Assembly (NCBI RefSeq): GCF_019050325.1
Contig: NZ_VOMB01000016.1
Span: 523,648 to 587,647 of the forward strand
DNA: 64,000 nucleotides
From: [Mycobacterium] fortunisiensis
GTDB lineage: Bacteria > Actinomycetota > Actinomycetes > Mycobacteriales > Mycobacteriaceae
Reading direction: 5' to 3'
Under the pieces are notes generated by a model. That model worked only from the letters and a program-made list of their open reading frames with translations. It made no database searches and was not told the DNA's origin. The position numbers and the translations under genes were made by a program. This document shows positions 17,400 through 26,492 of the stretch, piece after piece. How positions within the stretch are numbered: the first letter of the stretch is position 1; each line of letters starts with the position of its first letter.

Positions 17400-18311
17400 G
17401 TGGTTACCGCGGCGCAGAACGGCTCCAGCAACCAAACCGGTACCGCGCGGGTGAAGCGCGGGATGGCCGAGATGCTCAAGGGCGGCGTGATCATGGACGT
17501 GGTCACCCCCGAGCAGGCCAAGATCGCCGAAGGCGCCGGTGCGGTCGCCGTCATGGCCCTGGAGCGGGTACCCGCCGACATCCGCGCCCAGGGCGGGGTG
17601 TCACGGATGAGCGATCCGGACATGATCGAGGGCATCATCTCCGCGGTCACCATCCCGGTGATGGCCAAGGCCCGGATCGGGCATTTCGTCGAGGCACAGA
17701 TCCTGCAGAGCCTCGGGGTGGATTACATCGACGAGTCCGAGGTGCTGACCCCGGCCGACTACACCAACCACATCGACAAGTGGAAGTTCACCGTGCCGTT
17801 CGTGTGCGGTGCCACCAACCTGGGCGAGGCGCTGCGCCGGATCACCGAGGGCGCGGCGATGATCCGCTCCAAGGGCGAGGCCGGCACCGGGGACGTCTCC
17901 AACGCCACCACCCACATGCGCAAGATCGGCGGCGAGATCCGTCGGCTCACCTCGATGAGCGAAGACGAGCTCTACGTCGCGGCCAAGGAACTGCAGGCAC
18001 CCTACGAGCTGGTGGCCGAGGTGGCCCGGGCCGGCAAGCTCCCGGTCACGATGTTCACCGCCGGCGGGATCGCCACCCCAGCCGATGCGGCGATGATGAT
18101 GCAGCTCGGCGCCGAGGGCGTGTTCGTCGGCTCCGGGATCTTCAAGTCCGGTAACCCGGCGCAGCGGGCCGCGGCGATCGTGAAGGCCACCACCTTCTAC
18201 GACGATCCGGATGTGTTGGCCAAGGTGTCGCGGGGTCTCGGCGAGGCCATGGTGGGCATCAACGTCGAGGAGATCGCCCAGCCGCATCGGCTCGCCGAAC
18301 GCGGCTGGTGA
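17400..18311 (+). CDS. pdxS: pyridoxal 5'-phosphate synthase subunit PdxS
   Basis: A 303-residue TIM-barrel subunit of the DXP-independent PLP synthase. The catalytic lysines lie in [10 protein letters not shown] and [10 protein letters not shown], and the C-terminal [14 protein letters not shown] phosphate-binding loop is intact. It builds PLP from ribose-5-phosphate, glyceraldehyde-3-phosphate and the ammonia delivered by PdxT. The start GTG 17400 has GGAG 7 bases upstream. It is separated from pdxT by tesB, an arrangement conserved in mycobacteria. A -10-like TAGACT at 17365-17370 suggests its own promoter. Confidence 0.97.
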   Translation: MVTAAQNGSSNQTGTARVKRGMAEMLKGGVIMDVVTPEQAKIAEGAGAVAVMALERVPADIRAQGGVSRMSDPDMIEGIISAVTIPVMAKARIGHFVEAQILQSLGVDYIDESEVLTPADYTNHIDKWKFTVPFVCGATNLGEALRRITEGAAMIRSKGEAGTGDVSNATTHMRKIGGEIRRLTSMSEDELYVAAKELQAPYELVAEVARAGKLPVTMFTAGGIATPADAAMMMQLGAEGVFVGSGIFKSGNPAQRAAAIVKATTFYDDPDVLAKVSRGLGEAMVGINVEEIAQPHRLAERGW

Positions 18312-18340
18312 TGAGCCGCGTGCGCGAAGAGCAGAAGTAA
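18311..18340 (+). other. micro-ORF linker between pdxS and tesB
   Basis: The pdxS TGA overlaps an ATG opening a 9-codon frame ([12 protein letters not shown] at 18338-18340), 4 bases before the tesB ATG. It shares TGATGAGC and TGCGCGAAGAG with the patA-pimA linker. Confidence 0.4.
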
Positions 18341-18344
18341 CTGC

Positions 18345-19193
18345 ATGGCGATCGAAGAGATTCTCGACCTGGAGCAGCTCGAGGTCAACATCTATCGCGG
18401 CGGGGTGTTCAGCCCCGAGTCGGGATTCCTGCAGCGTACGTTCGGCGGCCATGTGGCCGGCCAGTCGCTGGTCTCGGCGGTACGCACGGTGGACCCAGCG
18501 TTTCAGGTGCACTCCCTGCACGGCTATTTCCTGCGGCCGGGCGACGCCAGGGCCCCGTCGGTCTACACCGTCGAGCGCATCCGCGACGGTGGTTCGTTCT
18601 GCACCCGGCGGGTGAGTGCGATCCAGCACGGCGAGACGATCTTCACGATGTCGGCCTCGTTCCAGACCGACCAGACCGGCATCGAGCATCAGGACGCCAT
18701 GCCCCAGGCACCCGGGCCCGACGACCTGCCCGGCTTCCGGTCCGGGGGAGCGTTCGACGACGCCGGCTTCGCGCAGTTCGCCGAATGGGATGTACGCATC
18801 GTGCCGCGCGACAAGGTGGCCCGGCTGCCGGGCAAGGCGTCGCAGCAGCAGGTGTGGTTCCGCCACCGCGACCCGCTGCCCGACGATCACGTGCTGCACA
18901 TCTGTGCGCTGGCCTACATGAGTGATCTGACCCTGCTGGGATCGGCCCAGGTCAACCACCTCGACGTGCGCAAGCATCTGAACGTGGCGTCACTCGACCA
19001 CGCCATGTGGTTCATGCGGCCGTTCCGCGCCGACGAGTGGCTGCTCTACGACCAGTCCTCGCCCTCGGCGTGCGGCGGTCGTTCGCTGACCCAGGGCAAG
19101 ATCTTCAACCGCTACGGCGAGATGGTGGCTGCGGTGATGCAGGAGGGGCTGACCCGCTATCAGCGCAACTTCGCGCCGCCAGAAGTCTCGTGA
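18345..19193 (+). CDS. tesB: acyl-CoA thioesterase II
   Basis: A 282-residue double-hotdog TesB thioesterase that hydrolyses acyl-CoA to free acid and CoA. The family catalytic Asp (in [12 protein letters not shown]), Thr/Ser region ([17 protein letters not shown]) and Gln ([10 protein letters not shown]) are all placed as in E. coli TesB. The N-terminal [13 protein letters not shown] strand-helix is typical. It sits between pdxS and pdxT with a 4-base GTGA overlap with pdxT, so it is coexpressed with PLP synthesis; the reason for this conserved mycobacterial order is not known. Confidence 0.93.
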   Translation: MAIEEILDLEQLEVNIYRGGVFSPESGFLQRTFGGHVAGQSLVSAVRTVDPAFQVHSLHGYFLRPGDARAPSVYTVERIRDGGSFCTRRVSAIQHGETIFTMSASFQTDQTGIEHQDAMPQAPGPDDLPGFRSGGAFDDAGFAQFAEWDVRIVPRDKVARLPGKASQQQVWFRHRDPLPDDHVLHICALAYMSDLTLLGSAQVNHLDVRKHLNVASLDHAMWFMRPFRADEWLLYDQSSPSACGGRSLTQGKIFNRYGEMVAAVMQEGLTRYQRNFAPPEVS

Positions 19194-19771
19194 GTCCCCG
19201 GGTCGGGGTGTTGGCGCTGCAGGGGGACACCCGCGAGCATCTGGCCGCGCTGCGTGAGGCGGGGGCCGAGGCGAACACCGTGCGCCGGCTTGCCGAGCTC
19301 GATGCGGTTGACGCCCTGGTGATCCCGGGCGGGGAGTCCACTGCCATGAGCCACTTGCTGCGCGAGTTCGATCTGCTCGAACCGCTGCGGGCGCGGATGG
19401 CCGACGGGCTGCCGTGTTACGGCTCCTGCGCCGGGATGATCCTGCTGGCCGGCGAGATCGTGGACGCCGGGGTCGAGGGACGCGCCGCCGTCCCGCTGGG
19501 CGGCATCGACATGACGGTGCGGCGCAACGCGTTCGGCCGTCAGGTCGATTCCTTCGAGGGCGACATCGACTTCGACGGACTCGACATGCCGGTGCATGCG
19601 GTGTTCATCCGGGCGCCCTGGGTGGAGCGGGTCGGGCCCGGTGTCACCGTGCTGGCCCGCGCCGCCGGCCACATCGTCGCCGTGCGTCAGGGCTCGATGC
19701 TCGCGACGTCGTTTCACCCGGAGATGACCGGCGACCGGCGCATCCACAAACTGTTCGTCGACTCGCTGTAG
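19190..19771 (+). CDS. pdxT: pyridoxal 5'-phosphate synthase glutaminase PdxT
   Basis: A 193-residue class I glutaminase that releases ammonia from glutamine for PdxS. GGESTAM (near residue 45), the nucleophile Cys in [13 protein letters not shown] (near residue 79) and the His-Glu pair in SFHPEMTGD complete the catalytic triad. The start is GTG 19190 inside the tesB stop. It ends the conserved block; in M. tuberculosis yebC follows directly, whereas here a 4.8-kb accessory module intervenes. Confidence 0.96.
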   Translation: MSPRVGVLALQGDTREHLAALREAGAEANTVRRLAELDAVDALVIPGGESTAMSHLLREFDLLEPLRARMADGLPCYGSCAGMILLAGEIVDAGVEGRAAVPLGGIDMTVRRNAFGRQVDSFEGDIDFDGLDMPVHAVFIRAPWVERVGPGVTVLARAAGHIVAVRQGSMLATSFHPEMTGDRRIHKLFVDSL

Positions 19772-19799
19772 CAGGCATCGCGAACTGGGCTCGGTGTGC

Positions 19800-20690
19800 T
19801 CACCGAGATCCGCCCTCGACGATCACGCCGGCGCTTTTCTCCATCGGCTTGATCACCGAGGTGAAGTCGGAATCGGCACCCTCGCACTCCAGCGTCTGCT
19901 CCCAGATCCGCTGGACGGTCTCGGCCATCTCCAATGGCAGGCCAAGGGCTTTCGCCTCCTTCAGGTACAGGCGTACATCTTTGGCCATCAGGCCGGTGGC
20001 GAATCCGTAGTCGAAGGTGCGGGGGAGCACCGCCCGCGGGAACTTGTCCCGGCTGGCATGGGTGCCGCCCGATCCGGCGTTGAGTACGTCGATCATCACG
20101 TCGGCACTGAGCCCGGCCTTCACGCCCATCACCATCACCTCTGCCGTCGCGGCCAGGGTGGTGGCGGCCATCAGGTTGTTGATCAGTTTCATGGTCTGTG
20201 CGGCGCCGGGTGTTTCCGAGACGAAGATCGCTCGGCCGATGACATCGAAAACTGGTGCCAGCAGCTCGAATTGGTCGTGTGGACCGGACACCATCACCGC
20301 GAGGGTACCGGCCTCGGCGCCATGGACCCCGCCGCTGACCGGGCTGTCCAGCGCCGCGATCCCACGGGCGGCCAGCGCGGCGTGATTGCGTTGTGCGGCT
20401 TGACCGCCGACCGTGGACAGGTCGACGAACCGCTGCACCCGGGTGCCGTCGGCGACGTCGGCCGCCACGGCCTCGGAGACCTGCGGGGTGGGCAGGCTGG
20501 CCAGCACCGTCTCGGTCCGGTCGGCCACATCGCGCACCGAGGTGCCCGGTTGGGCGCCCAGTGTGACGGCCTCGGCGAGCACGTCCTCGCGGACATCGAA
20601 GACCACCACCGGGAATCCGGCTTCCAGCAGCCGGCGCATCATCGGTCGGCCCATGTTGCCCAGGCCGATGAAGCCGATCTCCGGATTCAT
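19800..20690 (-). CDS. 3-hydroxyisobutyrate dehydrogenase-family oxidoreductase
   Basis: A 296-residue beta-hydroxyacid dehydrogenase. The N-terminal GFIGLGNMGRPMMRRL Rossmann motif, the substrate loop DSPVSGGVHGAEAGTL and the catalytic Lys in QTMKLINNLMAA are all present. The family oxidises 3-hydroxy acids (3-hydroxyisobutyrate, tartronate semialdehyde and others) or reduces the corresponding aldehydes. It overlaps the carboxymuconolactone-decarboxylase-like gene by 4 bases and lies in a module with acid reductase genes, so an aldehyde or hydroxy-acid substrate is a reasonable guess, not shown. Confidence 0.9.
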   Translation of the reverse strand: MNPEIGFIGLGNMGRPMMRRLLEAGFPVVVFDVREDVLAEAVTLGAQPGTSVRDVADRTETVLASLPTPQVSEAVAADVADGTRVQRFVDLSTVGGQAAQRNHAALAARGIAALDSPVSGGVHGAEAGTLAVMVSGPHDQFELLAPVFDVIGRAIFVSETPGAAQTMKLINNLMAATTLAATAEVMVMGVKAGLSADVMIDVLNAGSGGTHASRDKFPRAVLPRTFDYGFATGLMAKDVRLYLKEAKALGLPLEMAETVQRIWEQTLECEGADSDFTSVIKPMEKSAGVIVEGGSR

Positions 20691-21079
20691 GCCTGCCTCT
20701 CGTTCTCGTCCAGTTCGGCGAACACCGCGCGGGCCAGCCGGAAGCTGTCGACCGCTGCCGGGATACCCGCGTAAATGCCGACCTGCAGGAAGATTTCGCA
20801 GATTTCCTCGCGGCTGACGCCGTTGTTGAGTGCGCCCCGGATATGAGTGCGCAGTTCGTTGGGCCGGTTCAGGACCGAGATCATCGCCAGGTTCAGCATG
20901 CTGCGGGTCTTGAGCTCCAGTCCGTCTCGACCCCAGACCGCCCCCCAGCAGTACTCGGTGACCAGATCTTGCAGCGGCTTGGAGAACGGGTCGACGTTGC
21001 CCGCTGCCTGGCGCACGTAGTCCTCACCGAGTACGGCGGTGCGGATCGCCAAACCCTTGTCATAGGTGTCCTGGTCCAT
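20687..21079 (-). CDS. carboxymuconolactone decarboxylase family protein
   Basis: A 130-residue all-helical protein close to gamma-carboxymuconolactone decarboxylase: YCWGAVWGRDGLELKTRSMLN, then RPNELRTHIRGALNNGVSREEI and IYAGIPAAVDSFRLA. It lacks the CxxC of AhpD-type peroxidases, favouring the decarboxylase/hydrolase branch. It may process an aromatic ring-cleavage or lactone intermediate. It overlaps the downstream dehydrogenase by 4 bases and lies 24 bases after the TetR gene, so the three look like one transcript. Confidence 0.88.
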   Translation of the reverse strand: MDQDTYDKGLAIRTAVLGEDYVRQAAGNVDPFSKPLQDLVTEYCWGAVWGRDGLELKTRSMLNLAMISVLNRPNELRTHIRGALNNGVSREEICEIFLQVGIYAGIPAAVDSFRLARAVFAELDENERQA

Positions 21080-21103
21080 GGTGTCCTTTCGGGGGTGGTT
21101 GGG

Positions 21104-21742
21104 TCATGGGCGACGCGGGCGCACCCCGTCGAGAAACAACCGGACGAAGGCGCGCATCCGCTTGTCCAGGTCGTCGGGGGTCCAGGCCACGCCCCACAGG
21201 GCGCCGGTGGCGGGACCGCCGACGACCATGCTCAGGAAGGCGGTTCCGGCCACCTCGGGATCGTCGATCTCGATGGCTCCGGCTTCGGCGTGCCGGGTCA
21301 GGACCTCGGCGATGAACGTCATGGCGGGCAGGGTGCCCTGTTCGTAGACGAGCCGGAACAGTTGGGGGAACCGGTTGCCTTCGGCGTTGAGGATGCGTTG
21401 CAGGGCGATGCCGGCCGGGCTGGTGATGCCGGCCAGCCGGATCCGCCCGATGGCCAGCAGGGTTTCTTCCAGATCGTCGGTCTCGGCGGCACGCAGTGTC
21501 TCGATGGGCACCAGCCAGCGGTCCACCGCGCGTTGTACCGCGGCCTCGAACAGCGCGGATTTGTCCGGGTAGAGGCTGTAGATGGTGCGTTTGGCCATGC
21601 CGGCGGCCGTCGCGATGGCCTCGATGGTGGCACGCTCGAATCCGTTGTCCAGGAATACTTCCAAGGCACGGTCGAGGAGCTCGAGGTGACGCTGGGCGGC
21701 CTGCTCCCGAGTGGGGCGACCGGCTTGACGAACTCGGGCCAT
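21104..21742 (-). CDS. TetR-family transcriptional regulator
   Basis: A 212-residue repressor with an N-terminal HTH (FERATIEAIATAAGMAKRTIYSLYPDKSALFEAAV, about residues 36-70) and a C-terminal ligand-binding domain. The recognition helix KRTIYSLYPDK is typical of TetR proteins. ATG 21742 is chosen, but GTG 21751 is equally possible because neither has a ribosome site and a -10-like TAATGC (21756-21761) lies just upstream, suggesting a leaderless mRNA. It heads the leftward transcript with CMD and HIBADH genes and is divergent from the LuxE-like/LuxC-like pair, so it probably controls both arms. Confidence 0.9.
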   Translation of the reverse strand: MARVRQAGRPTREQAAQRHLELLDRALEVFLDNGFERATIEAIATAAGMAKRTIYSLYPDKSALFEAAVQRAVDRWLVPIETLRAAETDDLEETLLAIGRIRLAGITSPAGIALQRILNAEGNRFPQLFRLVYEQGTLPAMTFIAEVLTRHAEAGAIEIDDPEVAGTAFLSMVVGGPATGALWGVAWTPDDLDKRMRAFVRLFLDGVRPRRP

Positions 21743-21753
21743 GGGGTTCACAG

Positions 21754-21786
21754 TAGCATTAATGAAACGCTTTAGGTGCTATTAAT
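21754..21786. promoter_or_regulatory. AT-rich divergent promoter/operator region
   Basis: Between the TetR and LuxE-like genes the sequence turns AT-rich. TAGCATTAAT (21754-21763) and GCTATTAAT (21778-21786) form near-direct repeats flanking AAACGCTTT (21765-21773). The position is right for a TetR autoregulatory operator, but no clean long palindrome is seen. Confidence 0.4.
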
Positions 21787-21809
21787 TCGATTCTCCTCAG
21801 GAGGCCCCC

Positions 21810-23147
21810 ATGACCGCCGTCGAGCAACTTCTCGCCCTCCAAGAGGCGCCCGATCGCTACGACATCGCCCCGGCTGATGTACACGACCTGCAGGTCGAAG
21901 CTGTCAACGAGCGCTTCGCCACCCGCGTCGATCAGATCCCGCTGCTGCGCAACCGCGCCCAATCCGCCGAGATCACCAAGGTCGCTCGGCGCGAAGACCT
22001 GGTGCCACTGCTGTTCGCGCACAGCGCCTACAAGAGTTACGCGCAGAACTGGCTGACCGACGGCCGGTGGGACCGAATGGTCAAGTGGGTCGGCACCGTC
22101 TCCACGTGCGATCCATCCGGTATCGACGTCGACGGAGTCGGCGGCCTCGACGACTTCGTCGACCGGATGGAGTCCGTCGGGTGCTACCTGACCTGCTCCA
22201 GCGGTACCACCGGGAAACCGGCCATGATCGCCTGCTCGGAATCTGATCTGGACGTGGCCTCTCGGGCCAATGTCACCGGATTGACCTGGGCCACTGGCAT
22301 TGCGGCCGACGGCAGCCGCAAACTGTTCGGGCTGGGGCCGCGTACCAAGGTCGAACGCAACGAGCGTACCCGGCTCGCGCTCGTGGAGGCCTTCTCCAGC
22401 GACGCCGACAGCTACCAGTTGCCGGTCGAGCCGATCTCGGTCGGCGCCATCATGGAAATGATCGGCCTGCGCCGCCGCATCGGCGATGGCACCGCCAGTC
22501 CATCCGAGCTCACCACATTCGAAGCCACCAGTGCCGCACGGCAGAACGCGATGGAGGGCGCCATCGCCGGTGCGGTCGACGAGCTCATCGCCAACCGCGA
22601 CCGGTCGTTGTTGCTGACCTCGATGTTCGCCTCGCTGTACCAGGTGGCCCAGGGGGTGCGGGCAAAAGGATTCTCGGACAGTGACTTCCGCGCTGACACC
22701 GCCCTGCTGGTGGCCGGTGGCCTCAAGGGTGCGGTGTTGCCGCCGGACTACCGCGAGTTCATCTTCGACACCTTCAACATCGCCGAGGAACGGGTGTACC
22801 ACTTCTACACCATGCAGGAGCTGAACACCCCGTTCCCGAAGTGCCGGGCCGGGCGTTACCACATACCGCCGTGGGTTGTGTTGCTGCCGTTGGACGAACC
22901 CGGCGATAAGCTCGTCGACACCACCGCCGGTCCGGTGCAGGCCCGTGGCGCGTTCTTCGACCTGTCGCTGGAAGGCCGCTGGGGCGGGGTCATCTCCGGA
23001 GACCGCATCGACGCCGATTTCGGGGTCTGCGACTGCGGCCATCAAGGGCCTACGGTGGGCCCGGACATCACCCGCTATGCCGATCTGGGCGGGGACAAGA
23101 TCACCTGCTCGGGCACCATCGACGCCTACGTGCGGGGTGAGGCATGA
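21810..23147 (+). CDS. LuxE-like acyl-protein synthetase / adenylate-forming enzyme
   Basis: A 445-residue protein of the LuxE/CoF-synthetase branch of adenylate-forming enzymes. The ATP-binding motif CYLTCSSGTTGKPAMI (about 126-141) is clear, as are ERVYHFYTMQELNTPFPKC and the closing GGDKITCSGTIDAYVRG, which resembles the C-terminal ATP-dependent subdomain. It would activate a carboxylic acid as acyl-AMP and pass it to a thiol. AGGAGG lies 5 bases before ATG 21810. It overlaps the LuxC-like reductase by 4 bases; the pair resembles the fatty-acid reductase parts of bioluminescence operons but no luciferase is present. Confidence 0.75.
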   Translation: MTAVEQLLALQEAPDRYDIAPADVHDLQVEAVNERFATRVDQIPLLRNRAQSAEITKVARREDLVPLLFAHSAYKSYAQNWLTDGRWDRMVKWVGTVSTCDPSGIDVDGVGGLDDFVDRMESVGCYLTCSSGTTGKPAMIACSESDLDVASRANVTGLTWATGIAADGSRKLFGLGPRTKVERNERTRLALVEAFSSDADSYQLPVEPISVGAIMEMIGLRRRIGDGTASPSELTTFEATSAARQNAMEGAIAGAVDELIANRDRSLLLTSMFASLYQVAQGVRAKGFSDSDFRADTALLVAGGLKGAVLPPDYREFIFDTFNIAEERVYHFYTMQELNTPFPKCRAGRYHIPPWVVLLPLDEPGDKLVDTTAGPVQARGAFFDLSLEGRWGGVISGDRIDADFGVCDCGHQGPTVGPDITRYADLGGDKITCSGTIDAYVRGEA

Positions 23148-24580
23148 GCACCACGACGTCCCTGGCGGCACCGTTCTTCATCCGCGGCGAGCTGGTCGAG
23201 GGGACCGGCAGCCAATTTCGCTCCCGCGACCTCGGAGTGGACTTCACCACGCCGGCAATCGAACTGGACGCCCTGATCACCCCGCGCTCGCAGTTGCCCC
23301 CGCTGCTCGACGTTCCGCTGGCCGAGATCATCGAATTCCTGGCCGAGACCGGTGACCGCCTGGCCCTGGACCACAACCCGCACCTGCAGCGCTGCCTTGA
23401 CCTGGTGGCCGAGACCAACCCACTGCCGCGACGGGTGGTGGAGAATCTCTACCGGACCGCGCCCGAGCTGCTGCGCCCCGACAGCCTCTGGTCCCAGGTC
23501 GAATCGAACTTCGCCGACCCGGCGGTGCTCGACGGCTGGGTGAGCCGCACCGACGCCGCAGGCAACACCGGAGCCATCCGGGCCTTCCCGCCGCGGATGG
23601 TGCACATGCTGGCCGGCAACGCCCCGGCCGGCTGCATCGCCTCGATCGCCCAGAGTGCGTTGGTCAAGGGCATCAGCGTGTTCAAGATGCCCTCCTCGGA
23701 CCCGTTCACCACCGTGGCCGTGCTGCGCACCATGGCCGAGATCGATCCGAAACACCCAGTGGTGCAGTCGATGTCAGCGGTGTACTGGTCCGGCGGTGAC
23801 GAGTCGCTCGAGCGGACGATCTACCGCCCGCAGTACTTCGACAAGATCGTGGCGTGGGGCGGCGGGCCGGCGATCGGCAACGTCATCAAGTATCTGGGCC
23901 CGGGCATCCAACTGGTGTCGTTCGACCCCAAGAGCTCGATCTCGATGATCGGCCGCGAGGTGTTCGAGTCCGAGCAGACTCTCGCCGATGTCGCCGAACG
24001 GGTGGCGGCCGATACCTGTGTGTTCAACCAGGAAGCCTGCCTGGCAAGCCGATTCGTGTTCCTGGAGACCACCGACCGGGCGCAGGCCGAGCGGTTCTGC
24101 GCGCACCTGCAGCCGCGTCTGGGCGTCGACCGGCTGTTCGGCTCGGCGGTGGCCCCGCTGCCGCCGGCCGACATCCGCGACGAGGTCGAGGTGATGGCCG
24201 CGATGGGTGACGAACTGCAGGTATTCGGCCGGTTCGACGGCCAGGGTGTGGTGCTGCTGTCGGACGCCCCGGTGGATTTCCATCCGTCCCATAAGACGTC
24301 GAACGTGGTGATGGTGAGGTCCCTCGACGACGCGGTCCGCCACGTCAACGTCGCCACCCAGACCATCGGCATCTACCCGTTCGAACGCAAGACCGCGCTG
24401 CGCGACGCGCTGGCCGGCGCGGGCGGTCAGCGGCTGTGCCGGGTGGGCACCGCCAACGCCCATGTCGCCGGCGGCCCGCACGACGCCATGTACCCACTGG
24501 CCAGGCTGGTGCACTGGATGGGTGACGACGATATTTTCACCGCGGACGCCAATGCGGCGCTGCCGATAGCTGCTGGATAA
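23144..24580 (+). CDS. LuxC-like acyl-CoA/acyl-protein reductase
   Basis: A 478-residue protein of the LuxC branch of the aldehyde dehydrogenase superfamily. HMLAGNAPAGCIASIAQSALVKG is the conserved N-terminal nucleotide-binding region, WGGGPAIGNVIKYL and FDPKSSISMIG follow, and the probable acyl-accepting cysteine is in VFNQEACLASRFVF. It should reduce an activated acyl group to an aldehyde with NADPH. Coupled to the LuxE-like gene (ATGA overlap), it forms a two-protein acid reductase. The usual third part, a LuxD-type thioesterase, is absent, so the acid probably comes from elsewhere. Confidence 0.8.
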   Translation: MSTTTSLAAPFFIRGELVEGTGSQFRSRDLGVDFTTPAIELDALITPRSQLPPLLDVPLAEIIEFLAETGDRLALDHNPHLQRCLDLVAETNPLPRRVVENLYRTAPELLRPDSLWSQVESNFADPAVLDGWVSRTDAAGNTGAIRAFPPRMVHMLAGNAPAGCIASIAQSALVKGISVFKMPSSDPFTTVAVLRTMAEIDPKHPVVQSMSAVYWSGGDESLERTIYRPQYFDKIVAWGGGPAIGNVIKYLGPGIQLVSFDPKSSISMIGREVFESEQTLADVAERVAADTCVFNQEACLASRFVFLETTDRAQAERFCAHLQPRLGVDRLFGSAVAPLPPADIRDEVEVMAAMGDELQVFGRFDGQGVVLLSDAPVDFHPSHKTSNVVMVRSLDDAVRHVNVATQTIGIYPFERKTALRDALAGAGGQRLCRVGTANAHVAGGPHDAMYPLARLVHWMGDDDIFTADANAALPIAAG

Positions 24581-24633
24581 CGGCCCACGTAGACTGAATG
24601 GCCGAAGTTTGACGAGAAAGAGGGCGTACCTGC

Positions 24634-25389
24634 ATGAGCGGCCATTCCAAGTGGGCCACCACCAAGCACAAGAAGGCCGTCATCGATGCCAAGCGCGGCA
24701 AGATGTTCGCCAAGTTGATCAAGAACATCGAGGTCGCAGCGCGTGTCGGCGGGGGCGACCCGGCCGGCAACCCGACACTCTACGACGCCATCCAGAAGGC
24801 CAAGAAGAGCTCGGTGCCCAACGACAACATCGAGCGCGCCCGCAAGCGCGGCGGTGGTGAAGAGGCCGGTGGCGCCGACTGGCAGAACATCACGTACGAG
24901 GGGTACGGCCCCAACGGTGTCGCGGTGCTCGTCGAGTGCCTGACCGACAACCGCAACCGGGCGGCCGGTGAGGTGCGCGTCGCGATGACCCGCAACGGCG
25001 GCAACATGGCCGATCCCGGTTCGGTGGCCTACCTGTTCTCCCGCAAGGGCGTGGTGACCTTGGAGAAGAACGGCCTGACCGAGGACGACGTGCTGTTGGC
25101 CGTGTTGGAGGCCGGGGCCGAAGAGGTCAACGACCTGGGCGACTCCTTCGAGATCATCTCCGAACCCACCGACCTGGTGGCAGTGCGCACCGCGCTGCAG
25201 GACGCCGGCATCGACTACGACTCGGCCGAGGCCAGCTTTCAGCCCTCGGTCACCGTGCCCGTGGACCTCGAAGGCGCCCGCAAGGTGTTCAAGCTCGTCG
25301 ACGCGCTGGAGGACAGCGACGACGTGCAGGACGTGTACACCAACATCGACATCCCCGACGACGTCGCCGCGCAGCTCGACGAGGAGTGA
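24634..25389 (+). CDS. yebC: YebC/PmpR-family protein
   Basis: A 251-residue three-domain protein with the invariant start [43 protein letters not shown] sequence in domain 2 and the acidic C-terminus are typical. The family acts as a DNA-binding regulator in some bacteria and, in recent work on some members, as a factor helping ribosomes through proline-rich stretches; which applies here is unknown. It sits upstream of ruvCAB as in many bacteria. Confidence 0.96.
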   Translation: MSGHSKWATTKHKKAVIDAKRGKMFAKLIKNIEVAARVGGGDPAGNPTLYDAIQKAKKSSVPNDNIERARKRGGGEEAGGADWQNITYEGYGPNGVAVLVECLTDNRNRAAGEVRVAMTRNGGNMADPGSVAYLFSRKGVVTLEKNGLTEDDVLLAVLEAGAEEVNDLGDSFEIISEPTDLVAVRTALQDAGIDYDSAEASFQPSVTVPVDLEGARKVFKLVDALEDSDDVQDVYTNIDIPDDVAAQLDEE

Positions 25390-25790
25390 TGGCGAGCGTC
25401 CTCGACCCTGAGGGCGTCAAGTGGACGGTGCGCCGGCGCTGGGTGCCGTGGCGTCCACGCCGAAAGATGCCAGACGAGTGGGGTTTTGGCGACGCGTCCT
25501 TCACCGACGGGGACGACATCATCAGCGTCGTGCTGAACATCGCCCTTGTGGTGCTGTTGGTCCCGGCCCTGGTGTTGGCGCTGCTGGTGGCTGCCGAGTT
25601 CCTGCTGTTGCTGCTCCTGCTGCCGCTGTGGGTGCTGGCCCGTTCACTGTTCGGCACGCCGTGGATCATCGTGGTTCGCCGTGACCGCAAGATCGTCAGT
25701 GAGGAAGCCGTGCGTGGCTGGGGCGCGACCAGCGCCCGCATCGATCAGATCAAGTCGTTCATCGCGTCGGGTGCAGCGCTGCGTCGATAG
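25389..25790 (+). CDS. small membrane protein of unknown function
   Basis: A 133-residue protein with a basic, Trp/Arg-rich N-terminus (VKWTVRRRWVPWRPRRK), one long or two tightly packed hydrophobic helices (about 47-84, very rich in Leu and Val), and a basic C-terminal tail. The start ATG overlaps the yebC stop (TGATG), so it is translationally coupled. I do not recognise a family. Its last 32 bases overlap the end of the convergent frameshifted NAD(P)-binding gene. Confidence 0.75.
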   Translation: MASVLDPEGVKWTVRRRWVPWRPRRKMPDEWGFGDASFTDGDDIISVVLNIALVVLLVPALVLALLVAAEFLLLLLLLPLWVLARSLFGTPWIIVVRRDRKIVSEEAVRGWGATSARIDQIKSFIASGAALRR

Positions 25791-26419
25791 GAGTCTGGCC
25801 CGAGATCACCTCGAAGGTCCGCCCGGCGGTCTCAGGCTCGTGCAGGACGGCGAGCAGCACCTGCGCGACGTCGGCGCGCGGAATGGTGCCGCGGCCCCGT
25901 TGATTCAGCGATGGTGACGTTTCCGGTGCCCAGTTCGTCGGTGAGCCCGCCCGGGCGCACGATCGTCGTGCGCAGCCCGGTGCGCGCCCGCACATCGGCG
26001 TCGGCCTCGGATTTGGCTTGCATGTACGCCCGGAACACCTCGTCGTAGGAATCGTCACGGGAGCGGTCGTCGGCAGCCATCGCGGACACCATCACGTAGC
26101 GGTCCACGCCCGCGGCTTCGGCGGCATCGGCCAGCAATATCGCCGCATCGCGATCCACGGTCTGTTTACGCGCCGCCCCGCTGCCCGGCCCGGCACCGGC
26201 CGCGAACACCACGGCGTCGGCTCCACGCACCGCGTCGGCCACCTCGGCGACCGACGCCTGCTCCAGATCCAGCACGACGGCGCCGGCGCCGACTTCCTGC
26301 AGATCAGCCTCCTGATCCGGGTTGCGGATGAGGCCGGTCGCCGAATCCCCGCGTTCGGACAGGAGACGCTCGAGGATGAGGGCGATCTTGCCGTGCCCGC
26401 CGGCTATCACTACGCGCAT
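25759..26419 (-). pseudogene. NAD(P)-binding SDR-like (atypical epimerase) gene with a single frameshift
   Basis: From ATG 26419 the frame reads MRVVIAGGHGKIALILERLL with a GxxGxxG motif, then AVVFAAGAGPGSGA, RYVMVSAMAADDRS and RTTIVRPGGLTDELGTGNVTIAES, all typical of atypical SDR/NmrA-like proteins. Near 25901 the expected continuation (RGTIPRADVAQVLLAVL then EPETAGRTFEVISGQTPID) shifts frame and runs to a stop at 25759. The total span is 220 codons plus one base, so one extra base explains it. It may be a recent mutation or a sequencing error; otherwise the gene looks well preserved. Confidence 0.8.
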
Positions 26420-26492
26420 GCATTCGACCCTACGACGATCGACGATCTGAGCGTGTCCCTGTAGGCGGCCGTCGTCGGCTCACGCTAGGCTC

